This document shows positions 31,644 through 41,800 of a DNA stretch of 64,000 bases, piece after piece. Each line of letters starts with the position of its first letter. Position 1 is the stretch's first letter. The notes under the pieces were generated by a model. It was not told the origin of the DNA. It was given only the letters and a program-made list of their open reading frames with translations, and did not search any database. The position numbers were made by a program, and so were the translations under genes. The stretch spans positions 62,001-126,000 of the forward strand of contig NZ_JAMQBK010000060.1 of NCBI RefSeq assembly GCF_023701485.1, written 5' to 3'. Origin of the DNA: Aporhodopirellula aestuarii. Lineage in GTDB: Bacteria > Planctomycetota > Planctomycetia > Pirellulales > Pirellulaceae.

Positions 31644-34484
31644 TCAGTTCCAGTCACCGGCGAGTTGCAATACAAAATCGATCGCCTCAATCGTCGCCGA
31701 ATCCTCCGCGTCGTCGATGTTCGAAATGGCTTGAACATACGGGACATCCACCACACCGATACTCTGATCCCCCGCGAGATTCACTAGGACAGCAGGTCCC
31801 GCGGCGGTGAGCTCGTCCGACCCCGCAGAGTCCCGAAGGATCGCAACGTCATCACCGCCACCGCCTTGAACACGGATGTCATCAACGTCGAAAACGCCCA
31901 GCGATTGCGTCGGTGTTGTGACCGAAAACTGCGACGGACGGGCAGACACCTGTTCTGCCTGGACGCTGCCGCGATATTCCACCCGATCTTGCCCGCCGAG
32001 CCCATCAACAATCACCAATGACGCTTGCTCGGGCGAAACGATCACACCCGGATCGTCGTTAACAAAGATTTGAAAACCTTGATCGTCTAGATTTTCGATG
32101 ATGATGAGATCGTCACCACGCGTTCCGCGGATGGTCAAACCAGGACTTCCCGCGTTAGAGGCAAGCTCACCCCGCAGATCCGCCGACGCCACGAACATCC
32201 GTTTGGTAACCGCGGTCAGGACCTCGCCAAAGTTGTAATCGATCGCGGTTTGGTTTTCGCCCAGTTCGACGCCGCTAAACTCGCTCAAACCATCGGCACT
32301 ACCGCGACTCTCACCGCTCGGTAAAACCTTACCGAGAGAGATCGAAGCGTCTCCAAAACCGCTCGGCTGATCTTCAATGATCCGATAATTGCCTGCCGGC
32401 ACATTTAAGAAAACGTAGCTGCCATCGGCCGCAGTCGTCGTCGTCCGCATGACTGAGTTATCCGCCGAAGCCAAACGAACGGTCACACCCGGCAGCCCCA
32501 TCTCGATCGGATCAAAAACCCCATCAAAGTCATTGTCGGTGTAGACGAATCCTTGGATGCTGCCATCAACAGGCACCTGACGAAGGTTTGCAAAGTCAAG
32601 ATCATCTCGATCGACACCGCTCTGATTTGCCACCGAGTACTCTGCCGGTGTCGGCGGCGCAACAAAACCGGCCGGCACAACTTCGGTAACTCGATGAGAG
32701 CCCGGACCGACACCATTAAATTGATAACGACCATCGGCATCGGTGAGAACGGTCGCGTCGACACTTCCGTCGCTGTCGAGATCCAACTCAACGGTGGCCT
32801 CTATCCCCGGTTCGCCTGGATCTTGAACGTCGTTCTCGTTGATATCTTCGAACACAACACCCGCCAAACTGGTCAGGGTAAAGTTTCCGAACAACAAGCC
32901 ATCAACGATTGCCGGCGGGTTCACGTCGATGTTGAAGATCCCCGTTCCTCCAGGTGTGGTTTGGACGGCGTTGACCGGCAGCATCTCCGCAACGCTGTGC
33001 ATTCCCGCGGGGACGTTCTCAAACATAAACGATCCATCGGCGGCAGTAACAACACTGCGGACGTCGCTGCCGTCACTATTGATGTTGAGCTGAATCGTGA
33101 TGCCACCGACGCCATTTTCACCGGTCTGCCGGACACCGTCGCCGTTGATGTCGTTAAATTTGGTCCCCGAAACGGTCGTGGTCAGTTCGGAATTGCCGAA
33201 ATCGAGTCCTGAGATATTCTCGCCACTGGTAACCGTTTGGACGTACCCATTGTCGTCGATCGGAAGAGTTTGCACGAATCCGGTCGGGACAACTTCGGTG
33301 ATCGTGTGTTGTCCAGGACCGACACCGGTGAATTGGTAGTCACCGTTGGCATCGGTGGTGGTCGTCCTATCGATCGTGCCGTTGCTATCGAGATCGAGGT
33401 TGATCGTGACGTCCGGAATCGCGTCTTCACCCGTGTCACGGACACCATCGCCGTCGAGATCGTTGAACTTCATTCCCGACAACACGACTTGGGTGAAGTT
33501 GCCGAAATCCAAACCGCTGCGGTTCTGGTTGGCTTGGTCGAGGACCACGTTTTCGAATTGGTCGAGGGGCGTTGTTGCTTCGGTGCCCACGGGCACCACT
33601 TCGTTGATCGTGTACGTGCCTTTGGCCAAATCGCTAAAGACATAGTTTCCATCGACGTCTGTCGTCACCGAAGGGATGTTCATCGCGACGTCGGTGCGAG
33701 TGATTTCAATCGTGACGCCCTCCACACCCGGTTCGCCGGCGTCGCGTGTTCCGTTGCCGTTGAGGTCTTCGAATTTGGTACCGCTAATGGAACCGCCGAC
33801 AATCTCGGCTCCGGCTTGAACAATGTTCAACTCATCCGAGAGGACAACCGTTTGATCCAGACCGACGACGTCATCGAGCACCGCGGCATCGGCAAACGAC
33901 ATCGCTCCATCAAGCCCCACGGTAAAGAACGTTTCAGTTGCATTCGCGACTGCGAGGAACTGCATTTCGCTGAACGTCTCGGCCGAACTTTGTCCGATCG
34001 CCTGGCCCTGTCCGAGGGCGGGCAACGCTCCCCCGCGGATATCTTGCAAATCAAAATCAGGATTGTTGATGTCGAATTCCCCGTCACTTGCTGGCACATT
34101 GAAGGCACCAGCGGATCGCTGCAACGGAAAGTTCGACGTGACGAGCGGATCCGATAAGGGAAGTGACGGGTTGCCCGATGCGCTGAGATTCGCGTCGCCC
34201 TCGAACTCGAGCCGGTCCCCATTCCAATCAAAGTTCAGTGGCAACGCGATGATGCCCGTTGGGTCGGCATCACGAACATCTTGCACCTGGACTTTGACGT
34301 AAATCGTCTCGCCGCGGAGAACCGGGCCGCTGATCTCACTCGCCGGAGTCGCTCCCGATTCGGTGAAAAATCCGACATCAATTCCGAGCGTTGCCAGGAC
34401 ACGACGGTCTTCGAGCGACTCGACTCGGAGACCACGATCGCGTCGGCGGAGGGAGCGTTTGGGTAGAAACGGCATGATAAGCAT
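31644..34484 (-). CDS. Secreted protein with planctomycete extracellular motif and five SdrD B-like repeats
   Basis: 946 residues from the ATG at 34484 (34475 is also possible); the open frame upstream to 34739 has no support. Residues 19-31, LRVESLEDRRVLA, match the planctomycete extracellular N-terminal motif. A cohesin-like region follows (about 32-230). Five SdrD B-like domains of 65-100 residues each come next, marked by G-x-KF-x-DLNGNGTRD-type starts and a DGNYVF/ADGSY middle, roughly at 235, 325, 420, 515 and 610. The C-terminal part is a beta-rich region with VDGLGGQD and GGGGDD turns. It is probably a surface or matrix protein. It is divergent from the second BBP7 gene. Confidence 0.88.
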   Translation of the reverse strand: MLIMPFLPKRSLRRRDRGLRVESLEDRRVLATLGIDVGFFTESGATPASEISGPVLRGETIYVKVQVQDVRDADPTGIIALPLNFDWNGDRLEFEGDANLSASGNPSLPLSDPLVTSNFPLQRSAGAFNVPASDGEFDINNPDFDLQDIRGGALPALGQGQAIGQSSAETFSEMQFLAVANATETFFTVGLDGAMSFADAAVLDDVVGLDQTVVLSDELNIVQAGAEIVGGSISGTKFEDLNGNGTRDAGEPGVEGVTIEITRTDVAMNIPSVTTDVDGNYVFSDLAKGTYTINEVVPVGTEATTPLDQFENVVLDQANQNRSGLDFGNFTQVVLSGMKFNDLDGDGVRDTGEDAIPDVTINLDLDSNGTIDRTTTTDANGDYQFTGVGPGQHTITEVVPTGFVQTLPIDDNGYVQTVTSGENISGLDFGNSELTTTVSGTKFNDINGDGVRQTGENGVGGITIQLNINSDGSDVRSVVTAADGSFMFENVPAGMHSVAEMLPVNAVQTTPGGTGIFNIDVNPPAIVDGLLFGNFTLTSLAGVVFEDINENDVQDPGEPGIEATVELDLDSDGSVDATVLTDADGRYQFNGVGPGSHRVTEVVPAGFVAPPTPAEYSVANQSGVDRDDLDFANLRQVPVDGSIQGFVYTDNDFDGVFDPIEMGLPGVTVRLASADNSVMRTTTTAADGSYVFLNVPAGNYRIIEDQPSGFGDASISLGKVLPSGESRGSADGLSEFSGVELGENQTAIDYNFGEVLTAVTKRMFVASADLRGELASNAGSPGLTIRGTRGDDLIIIENLDDQGFQIFVNDDPGVIVSPEQASLVIVDGLGGQDRVEYRGSVQAEQVSARPSQFSVTTPTQSLGVFDVDDIRVQGGGGDDVAILRDSAGSDELTAAGPAVLVNLAGDQSIGVVDVPYVQAISNIDDAEDSATIEAIDFVLQLAGDWN

Positions 34485-34781
34485 GAATAGGCGGATCGAG
34501 GCGTCTGCCCAATTCAGGATAGACCGAATACCCCAAATTGCCACGAAGCAGCCTCTGGATGCCAGAAAAATCCATCCGGCTTGACTCTTTTCGCTCAAGT
34601 TTGCTACCCCCGACGCCGACACTCCCCGCCTTTGCGAATTTTGCCGGTTCGGGAGCGCCCGAGACGTCGCCCGCAATCTTCGGGTCCAAGTCCTCACTAG
34701 CACATGATTTATCCGATGCAATGGCTCCCTATCACGCACCGCAGCAATCGACTTTTTGATGAATCCGATCGGAAATCCGAA

Positions 34782-36443
34782 GTGAATCGGTCGCCATCCG
34801 TCGTCGCTTTCGCATTGATCTGCGTGATTTCCGCAACCGGATATGGGCCCCCAATTGCTTCGGCGCAGAATGCGTCGAACGGTACCACCACGCCGCGGAA
34901 GATACCCGTCCGCCGGTATTCCGGTTCCGCCGTGCCGGCCTCACGAGTCCTCAAAGAAAAGCCCGGCGAACAACCGGGAGTCGTCACCAGCATCGAAATC
35001 CGCAACGAAGCCGGCGAACTGATCGATGGCACGCTCGACGAAAACGAATATTTCCTCGGTGCCGAACCGATGCCGATTAACGTTGGGCAGAAAATTCCCG
35101 CCCGCGTCGCTTCATCACCGTCAACGTCCTTTGAGCCTGATTTCAATGGGGACATGGAATATGTCGAAATTGATGACGGGATCCCGCTCGAAGGTCCTGC
35201 AGTCATGCACGACCCTCCAATCCTGCACGACTTCGAGGAGGGAGCGTGCGATAGCTGCGGCGAGATCGGCCGCTACGGACCGAGCGGTCACTGCGATTCC
35301 TGCCGACCCCATCACATGTCGGTCGACCCCAGGGTAGAGCGAATTGCGAGAGTTCTCGCGCACCCGCTCTCGGGATTCTGGGCCCGCGCCGAGTACATGC
35401 ATCTGATCCTTGACGGACAGATGGCCCCGCCGTTGGTAACCACGAGTACCGCGGGCACGCTCCGAGAAGACGCCGGTGTTCTTGGTTTGACCAGCACGAC
35501 GACGCTTTTCGGCGGCAATAAATTGGGCGATGAAGAACGCTCGGGCGGAAGATTCGAGATCGGTCGTTACTATGGCGACACCGGACTAGGAATCTCTGCT
35601 TCATTTCTTTTCGCCGAAGACGTCCACGAAAATTTCTCTGGCGACTCGGTCACCTATGGAATTTTGGCTCGTCCCTTCGTTGACGTTTCTCCCGGTGGGC
35701 TCGGCAACGACGCCGAACTCGTGGGCTTTCCCGGTGAACTGATTGGTGACGTCGACGTGCGATCGTCGACCAGTTTTCATGCCGGTGACGTTTTGCTTCG
35801 TGGCATGCTGCTCTGCAACCGCGATCGAGAACTCGAAGGCTTTTTCGGGTACACCTACATACGACTCGATGACGATCTCTCGATCCACGACTTCAAACGT
35901 GTGGTCGGAGGCGGTGGTGGATTAGCCATCAATACCACCCTCGATGAAACCGATCGCTTCGCTACCGAGAACAATTTCGATGGCGCCGCGTTCGGCATTC
36001 GTGGCCAGACATGCTTCGGCCGATGGTCGCTCGCGACGATGATGAAGCTCGGACTCGGCGTGACACGATCGACCATCACGGCCAGCGGATCGACAACGAC
36101 CTCAGTGCCAACCGCTGGCGGCACGGACGTTTCCACTCGCAATACCGGCCTGCTCGTCCAAGACAGCAACGCGGGCACACGCGACGATGACGAATTTGCC
36201 GTCGCCCCCGAAATCCGATTGGTTCTCAATCGTCGTTTCAATCGCGACTGGAGCATATCGGTGGGCTATCAGCTGCTGTATCTCAGCCGGGTGATCCGCG
36301 CTGGCGAACAGATCGACCCTCTGCTCAACCTCACCGCTCTCGATCCGGGCGGATTGCAAGGGTACGAAGCACCTCGGCGAGATGCGTTTTACAACGACCT
36401 GACAGCGCAGGCGATCACGTTCGGACTGCTCGGCGAATTCTGA
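34782..36443 (+). CDS. BBP7-family outer-membrane beta-barrel protein
   Basis: 553 residues from a GTG at 34782, which places a classical signal peptide at the N-terminus (VVAFALICVISATGYG, cleavage after ASA). An open frame to 34704 exists but adds a hydrophilic stretch before the signal. Residues 145-185 contain a CDSCGEIGRYGPSGHCDSC cluster with four Cys that may bind metal. The barrel follows (about 195-553) with FWARAEYMHLILDGQ, FGGNKLGDEERSGGRFEIGRY-like, and terminal strand AQAITFGLLGEF with the Phe at the end. The pattern fits BBP7. Likely pore or structural role. Confidence 0.83.
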   Translation: MNRSPSVVAFALICVISATGYGPPIASAQNASNGTTTPRKIPVRRYSGSAVPASRVLKEKPGEQPGVVTSIEIRNEAGELIDGTLDENEYFLGAEPMPINVGQKIPARVASSPSTSFEPDFNGDMEYVEIDDGIPLEGPAVMHDPPILHDFEEGACDSCGEIGRYGPSGHCDSCRPHHMSVDPRVERIARVLAHPLSGFWARAEYMHLILDGQMAPPLVTTSTAGTLREDAGVLGLTSTTTLFGGNKLGDEERSGGRFEIGRYYGDTGLGISASFLFAEDVHENFSGDSVTYGILARPFVDVSPGGLGNDAELVGFPGELIGDVDVRSSTSFHAGDVLLRGMLLCNRDRELEGFFGYTYIRLDDDLSIHDFKRVVGGGGGLAINTTLDETDRFATENNFDGAAFGIRGQTCFGRWSLATMMKLGLGVTRSTITASGSTTTSVPTAGGTDVSTRNTGLLVQDSNAGTRDDDEFAVAPEIRLVLNRRFNRDWSISVGYQLLYLSRVIRAGEQIDPLLNLTALDPGGLQGYEAPRRDAFYNDLTAQAITFGLLGEF

Positions 36444-36481
36444 CTCTCAATCAAGACTCAGAATCAACTTGCACCGATTTC

Positions 36482-38545
36482 CTACCAGATCCGAATGCGA
36501 TCCTCGGGTGCGACGTAAAGCGGATCGCCCTTTTGAATGTCAAAGGCGTCGTACCACTCGTCCATGTTCCGGACGATGCCATTGACGCGATACTCGCTCG
36601 GGCTGTGCGGGTCGGTGACTAGCCGCTTACGCAGCTCTTGTTCGCGGTACAGCCGACGCCAAATCTGCGACCACCCCAAAAAGAATCGCTGATCGCCGGT
36701 CAACCCATCAATCACGGGCGCTTTCTTGTCACCGAGCGAAAGCCGGTAGGCGGCATAAGAAACGGCGAGTCCACCCAAGTCACCGATGTTTTCGCCAAGC
36801 GTTAACTCACCGTTGACGTTCATGTCTTCATACGGTTTGAACTCGTTGTACTGCTCGACCAGCCCCGAAGCGCGTTTTTCAAATTCCTCGCGATCCTTCG
36901 GAGTCCACCAATTACGCAGATTCCCGTCACCATCATACTTGCTGCCTTTGTCGTCAAACCCGTGGCTCAGTTCGTGACCAATCACGGCGCCAATGCCGCC
37001 ATAGTTCACGGCATCATCAGCGGCCATGTTGAAGAACGGCGGCTGCAAAATCGCGGCCGGGAACACGATCTCATTCATCGTTGGGTTGTAGTACGCATTG
37101 ATCGTTTGCGGTGTCATGTGCCATTCATTGCGATCAATTGGTCCTCCAAGCTTCGCGAGATCACGCTCGAACTCAAACTCCGCCGCCGCAATCATGTTTG
37201 TGGCCGGTGACGCGTCGGTGATTTGCAGTTCCGAGTAATCTTTCCACTCATCGGGATACCCAATTTTCGTGGTGAATTTTGCAAGTTTAGCCAGTGCTTG
37301 CTTCTTGGTACCTTCGCTCATCCACGGCCGCGACATGATTCGCTCGGCAAAGGCCGCTTTGAGGTTTTCGACCAATTCGTTCATGCGGGCTTTCGCTTCC
37401 GGAGTGAAATGCCGCTCCACGTAGAGTTGCCCGACGACTTCGCCGAGCACCGAACCGGTTGCATCAACCGCCCGCTTCCACATCGGCTGTTGCTCATCAG
37501 TTCCCGTGACCGCTTTGCCGTGAAATTCAAAGTGACGTCGTTCCAGATCTTCGGTCAAAAACGCCGCGTACGAATCAATTACGTGGAACGCAAAGTAATG
37601 CTTCCACGCGTCGATAGACGTTTCCGAGATCACGTCGTCAATTTCGGAAAAATAGCTCGGTTGGCTGACAACGACGGCTTCTTGATCCGTGATTTCGGCG
37701 GACTGCAACATCTGTTGAATCGGGAACTGCTCGACGAGTTCGGCGAGCTGCGACATGTCTTTTCGGTTGTATGTCTTTTCAGGGTCGCGGTTCGCGGTCT
37801 TGGTCCACTGTCGCTCGGCGATTTGTTTTTCGATCGCAACGACTTGCTCGGCTGCTGCTCCGGGATCGGCAACTTCGAGCACCGTCAGCATATCGGTAAC
37901 GTACGTGTCGAGTTCTTGCCGCAAGTCGGCATAACGCGGTTCGTCTTCGAGGTAGTAGTCTCGGTCGGGCAGGGTCAATCCGGACTGTGTCAGGTAGACG
38001 ATGTATTGATCGCTGTTTTTGGCATCGACGCTGACATAAGGTGCAAACGGTCCATAAACGCCTTGCCGCACGAGTTCGCCGAGGGCTTCTGCTAGGCTCT
38101 CTTTCGAATCGATTCCGTTGACGATTTGCAACAACGGTTCGATCGGAGCGATTCCGATCTGATTGCGGTTTTCCATGTTGAGAACCGAGCGGTACATGTC
38201 GCCGACCTTTTGGCTCGGCGTGCCTTTCGGAGCGTGATCCTCTGCGGCTGATTCAATCAATGTTCGAACTTGCTCGCGAGTTTCATCATCGAGCACCGTG
38301 AAAATACCGTAGTTGGATTTGTCCGCCGGAATGGGCGTGTTCTCCAACCATTGTTCGTTGGCATAGAGATAGAAATTCTCGCCCGGGCCCACCTTTTCGC
38401 TGAACAAGGATTGGTCGATGCCGGATGCTTTCTGGGCGATCTCGACGTCCGTCGCGAGACTATGTCCCTCCCACGACGCTAGAAAAAGTGACTGAGCTGT
38501 GATCCAGAGAACCGCAGTGGAAAACTTCGTCAAAGTGCGTGTCAT
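36482..38545 (-). CDS. M13 family zinc metallopeptidase (neprilysin/PepO type)
   Basis: 687 residues, the usual length for M13. A signal peptide (1-30) leads to an exported enzyme. The zinc site is GHELSHGFDDKGS, with His near 524, Glu 525 and His 528. The third ligand Glu is in LTLGENIGDLGG (about 587), with a helping Asp after it. NAYYNPTMNEIVFPAAILQPP and a C-terminal CxxW-like ending reduced to PEDRIRIW are also family features. It cleaves short peptides outside the cytoplasm. It lies alone, convergent with the BBP7 gene and with a 310-base gap before the next gene. Confidence 0.96.
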   Translation of the reverse strand: MTRTLTKFSTAVLWITAQSLFLASWEGHSLATDVEIAQKASGIDQSLFSEKVGPGENFYLYANEQWLENTPIPADKSNYGIFTVLDDETREQVRTLIESAAEDHAPKGTPSQKVGDMYRSVLNMENRNQIGIAPIEPLLQIVNGIDSKESLAEALGELVRQGVYGPFAPYVSVDAKNSDQYIVYLTQSGLTLPDRDYYLEDEPRYADLRQELDTYVTDMLTVLEVADPGAAAEQVVAIEKQIAERQWTKTANRDPEKTYNRKDMSQLAELVEQFPIQQMLQSAEITDQEAVVVSQPSYFSEIDDVISETSIDAWKHYFAFHVIDSYAAFLTEDLERRHFEFHGKAVTGTDEQQPMWKRAVDATGSVLGEVVGQLYVERHFTPEAKARMNELVENLKAAFAERIMSRPWMSEGTKKQALAKLAKFTTKIGYPDEWKDYSELQITDASPATNMIAAAEFEFERDLAKLGGPIDRNEWHMTPQTINAYYNPTMNEIVFPAAILQPPFFNMAADDAVNYGGIGAVIGHELSHGFDDKGSKYDGDGNLRNWWTPKDREEFEKRASGLVEQYNEFKPYEDMNVNGELTLGENIGDLGGLAVSYAAYRLSLGDKKAPVIDGLTGDQRFFLGWSQIWRRLYREQELRKRLVTDPHSPSEYRVNGIVRNMDEWYDAFDIQKGDPLYVAPEDRIRIW

Positions 38546-38855
38546 CGATAGTCGCGTGGGTAGTGAGGAAAGGTCGATGCCCGTCGCGAAATTTTAGCGC
38601 GGATGGTGCTTCTCAATCGAAATGACCACCGGCGCACCGATTTCGCGGACTCACCAACGATTCTGTGCCATGAATCAGGAATTGCCCAGAGGGCCCCTCG
38701 TTCGGTTGCAACCTACCGTTTGCAACACGGCAACTTCCGCGCCCAACAATTCAAAGTGCTTTGGCTACTTTCGCTCCCAACACGGGCACCGATGCTTACG
38801 AAATCCACGTTTCGCGCACAGTCGCTGCCATCGGGTCGGCCGAAAAATCGCTTAT
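38546..38855. other. Intergenic region
   Basis: I see no gene, clear terminator or repeat in these 310 bases between the M13 gene start and the end of the glycosidase-like gene. They must hold the M13 promoter and the end of the sugar operon transcript. Confidence 0.4.
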
Positions 38856-41800
38856 TTACTCCGATAACAGCGGATCGAAGCTAACCTCGATTTGACGGAT
38901 TTCGCCCCGGCGGGCGAACAACGCGTCCGTCTCAGACGGCAACAAAACGAGGTCGTCGCGAATGATTGATTCATCTCCGACGCGGTGGACGACGACCTGC
39001 TGAAGCTTGTTACGGCGATAAACGATCGGAACCTGACACAGCGTAAACGCAAAACATCCCACCGGAATCGGTAATTGCTGCCGGTGGCCGTGTACGTCGA
39101 AATAATCGAGCACCGATTCGGATTTGAGAAACTCAGTCGCTTCAAAGAAAACGGGTTCAAACCGCAATTGCCCGCCATCGATTCGGATTCCGATTTCATC
39201 CCAACGCGAAAGGATGTCCTCCTTCACTTGGCCGGTCATCCCTGGTTGCTGAACACCTCCGCCTTCGGGGGTATGCGAATAAGGGTCCGACGGAAAAGCA
39301 CCGTAGTGCAGCGGCGTTTTGGTGAGTCCGATGCCGTCGCGAATTTCACGATAATGAGTGTGCAACCTACGAAGCATCGTCGAATCCCGATGCTCGGGGT
39401 CTTCGTGAACGTTGACACAGTGTTCCATGACCGCGAGAGCGAGTTTGGACACCATATGCCAATAGATCGATCCGAGCCCTTCGTATCCAAAGAACGTGCC
39501 CGAACGCCCGGTGAACTGATGATGCCCGAACGTCTTTTCGAACAGTTCATTCAACAGATCGCGTTCCAGACAAACCAATTCGTGATACTCGGCCCGAGAC
39601 TGTAGTCGGTCGAGCGACGAGTTCAGATCGGCGACGTTACGAAACTTCCCGTGAAAGTGAAAATCGCCGTGGACGTCCTGGCGCACGATCGAATTTTCGT
39701 TTTCGCTCGTCAACTTTTTCAACAACCGAGAACGCATCGCATCTTTCTGCGGCAACAAGTTCTTATTAAGGAAACGAGGCAACTGCCGATTCGGATACAA
39801 CATGTAACTCTGCTGATCCTCTCGGTAAATCTTGCTACGTCGCAATGCATCGAGCACATCGACTACTTCGGAACCAGACAGCAAACCGCTGCTGAGCACC
39901 GCGACCTGCCCCTCCAACATCTCATAGAGATGAGAGATCGGAGCGATCTGGGGCTCCAAATGCAACAAGTTATACGAGTGATACATGCCATCGTCGCGAC
40001 GATTGGCACGAATCGTATGGTCGATCATCCTCACCGCTCGCCCAAAAAGATCAACGAGCCAACTCAGCGAGACCTCCTGCGCATGATCGCCGATCCCGCG
40101 GTCATAGAGCCCCTCGCGATAATCCGAACCCGCCATCGCCAGTTCATCGAGAATCTGTCGTCGCCGCGAATCATTGATCGCACCGTCAAATGCGTCAGCG
40201 TGGTCGCCCAGAACTTGCTTAATGCGGTCAGCAAATTGATAAACGCTTTGAGAAATCAGTACCGACTCCGGAATGGAATCGCGTCCACTTGAGAACCAAT
40301 CAATCAAAAACGTCAGATAGCGTCGAAGGTGACACGCCGTTACGACGGACATACCGCGGCCGACGAGTGCATTGTTCGCATCATTCCATTCGGGACGCTG
40401 GGTATTGAGCCAGATACCGCCTTCGGGCACAAATCCGCTCAATTTGGCCAGTGCCGGAACGAGTAATTTTTCGACCAGGTTCACTCGCACCGTTTCGTCG
40501 TTCACACTCCACAGGAGCTTCCCGTCGCCACCGATTCGCTCCACACGTTGTGCGATTTCAGCCGCGCCGGCTGAATCAAAATCGATCGTATCCTGCGGAT
40601 CTCGGCAGATCGCCTCGTGGGATCGAATCCGGTAGGGAATGTTGGCGTAGGCGCAACGTTGACCGCTCAAACATTCATCCAGTCGATTTGGCGTCATCGC
40701 CTGGCCACGTTGCAACAGTCTCAACAGATAGACGATCTGGTGGTCACCCCAATAACCGATGTTCGCCCACGGATCATCCGGATCAGGAACTTCCCAATCA
40801 AAACCGTCTTTCGTTATCCGGTACGGGTTGTAACCGTCCGCCGTCGATGCGTTGACGAATCGGAGGATCATGTTGATGGTGAAGTAAGGATAGGCGACCG
40901 AGAGGGCTTCCCAGTTCTGGAAAATATCCCGCCAATTCCCTTGATAGCTCAAATTCTCGGTACCGTCCTCGGCACGCAAATCGATCGAAAACTTGTTCCA
41001 CGGACGCGTCGGATCACCATGTCGCCGGCTAAAACGTAACGGCAGATACTCCGACGTGATCCGGATCAGATCCGCATCCTCGGTTACCGCAACCTGTTGT
41101 TGCAGTTCATCCATTGTCAGGGTATCGGGCAAACACGAGAGGATATTTTCGCATCGCTGTGCGACACCGTGATTGGCCTTCCGCACATGCTCGCAAAAGT
41201 CTACGACGTTGATCCGATATCCATTCGCGGGAATCCCGCCACGCATCACGTTAAAGAGTACGTTGGATTGATGGCGCTGCGCTCGGAGTCGGTCGTCTCC
41301 AACTTGGCGTCCGTCTGACGCCGATACGATACGCAACAGGTTATCTTCCATGGCGGTGATGTCCTGTTCGATTTGGGAAGCGACGTTGTTTTGACCGACG
41401 ATGTTTTCGTGTAGTTCGATCACATCGCAATGGTCGTAGTTCACATCCGCAATGACCTTCCAACGCAGCGGCTCCAACGAAGGTAATTCCAACGTTTTCG
41501 ATATAAAATAGGCGCCTCGCTTCCCGCGAATATCGCTTTCGGCAGTGAGCCCGTTTCCCCGACGAACCTCCTCGACCTGAACGCTGCTGATCGCAACGGT
41601 CGGATCATCCAAACCGTGTTGCCACGCGACCGTGGCCAACAACCCTTCACTGGGTTCGGCACGGTCGGTCGGGATGGAGCTGAGATAGAAGATGCCCAGC
41701 GACGAATCGCTGAGCCGTTCGCTCTTCTTGTAGGCATCGGCCAAGTTGCTGTAGCGCAACTGGAAGTCTTTCCCAACACCGCTCGGTAGCAAGTTTTCTA

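Noticed and set aside
33237-34157. 306-residue frame on the plus strand
   Set aside because: Antisense to the SdrD repeats; its repetitive look comes from those repeats.
37223-38095. 290-residue frame on the plus strand
   Set aside because: Antisense to the M13 peptidase.
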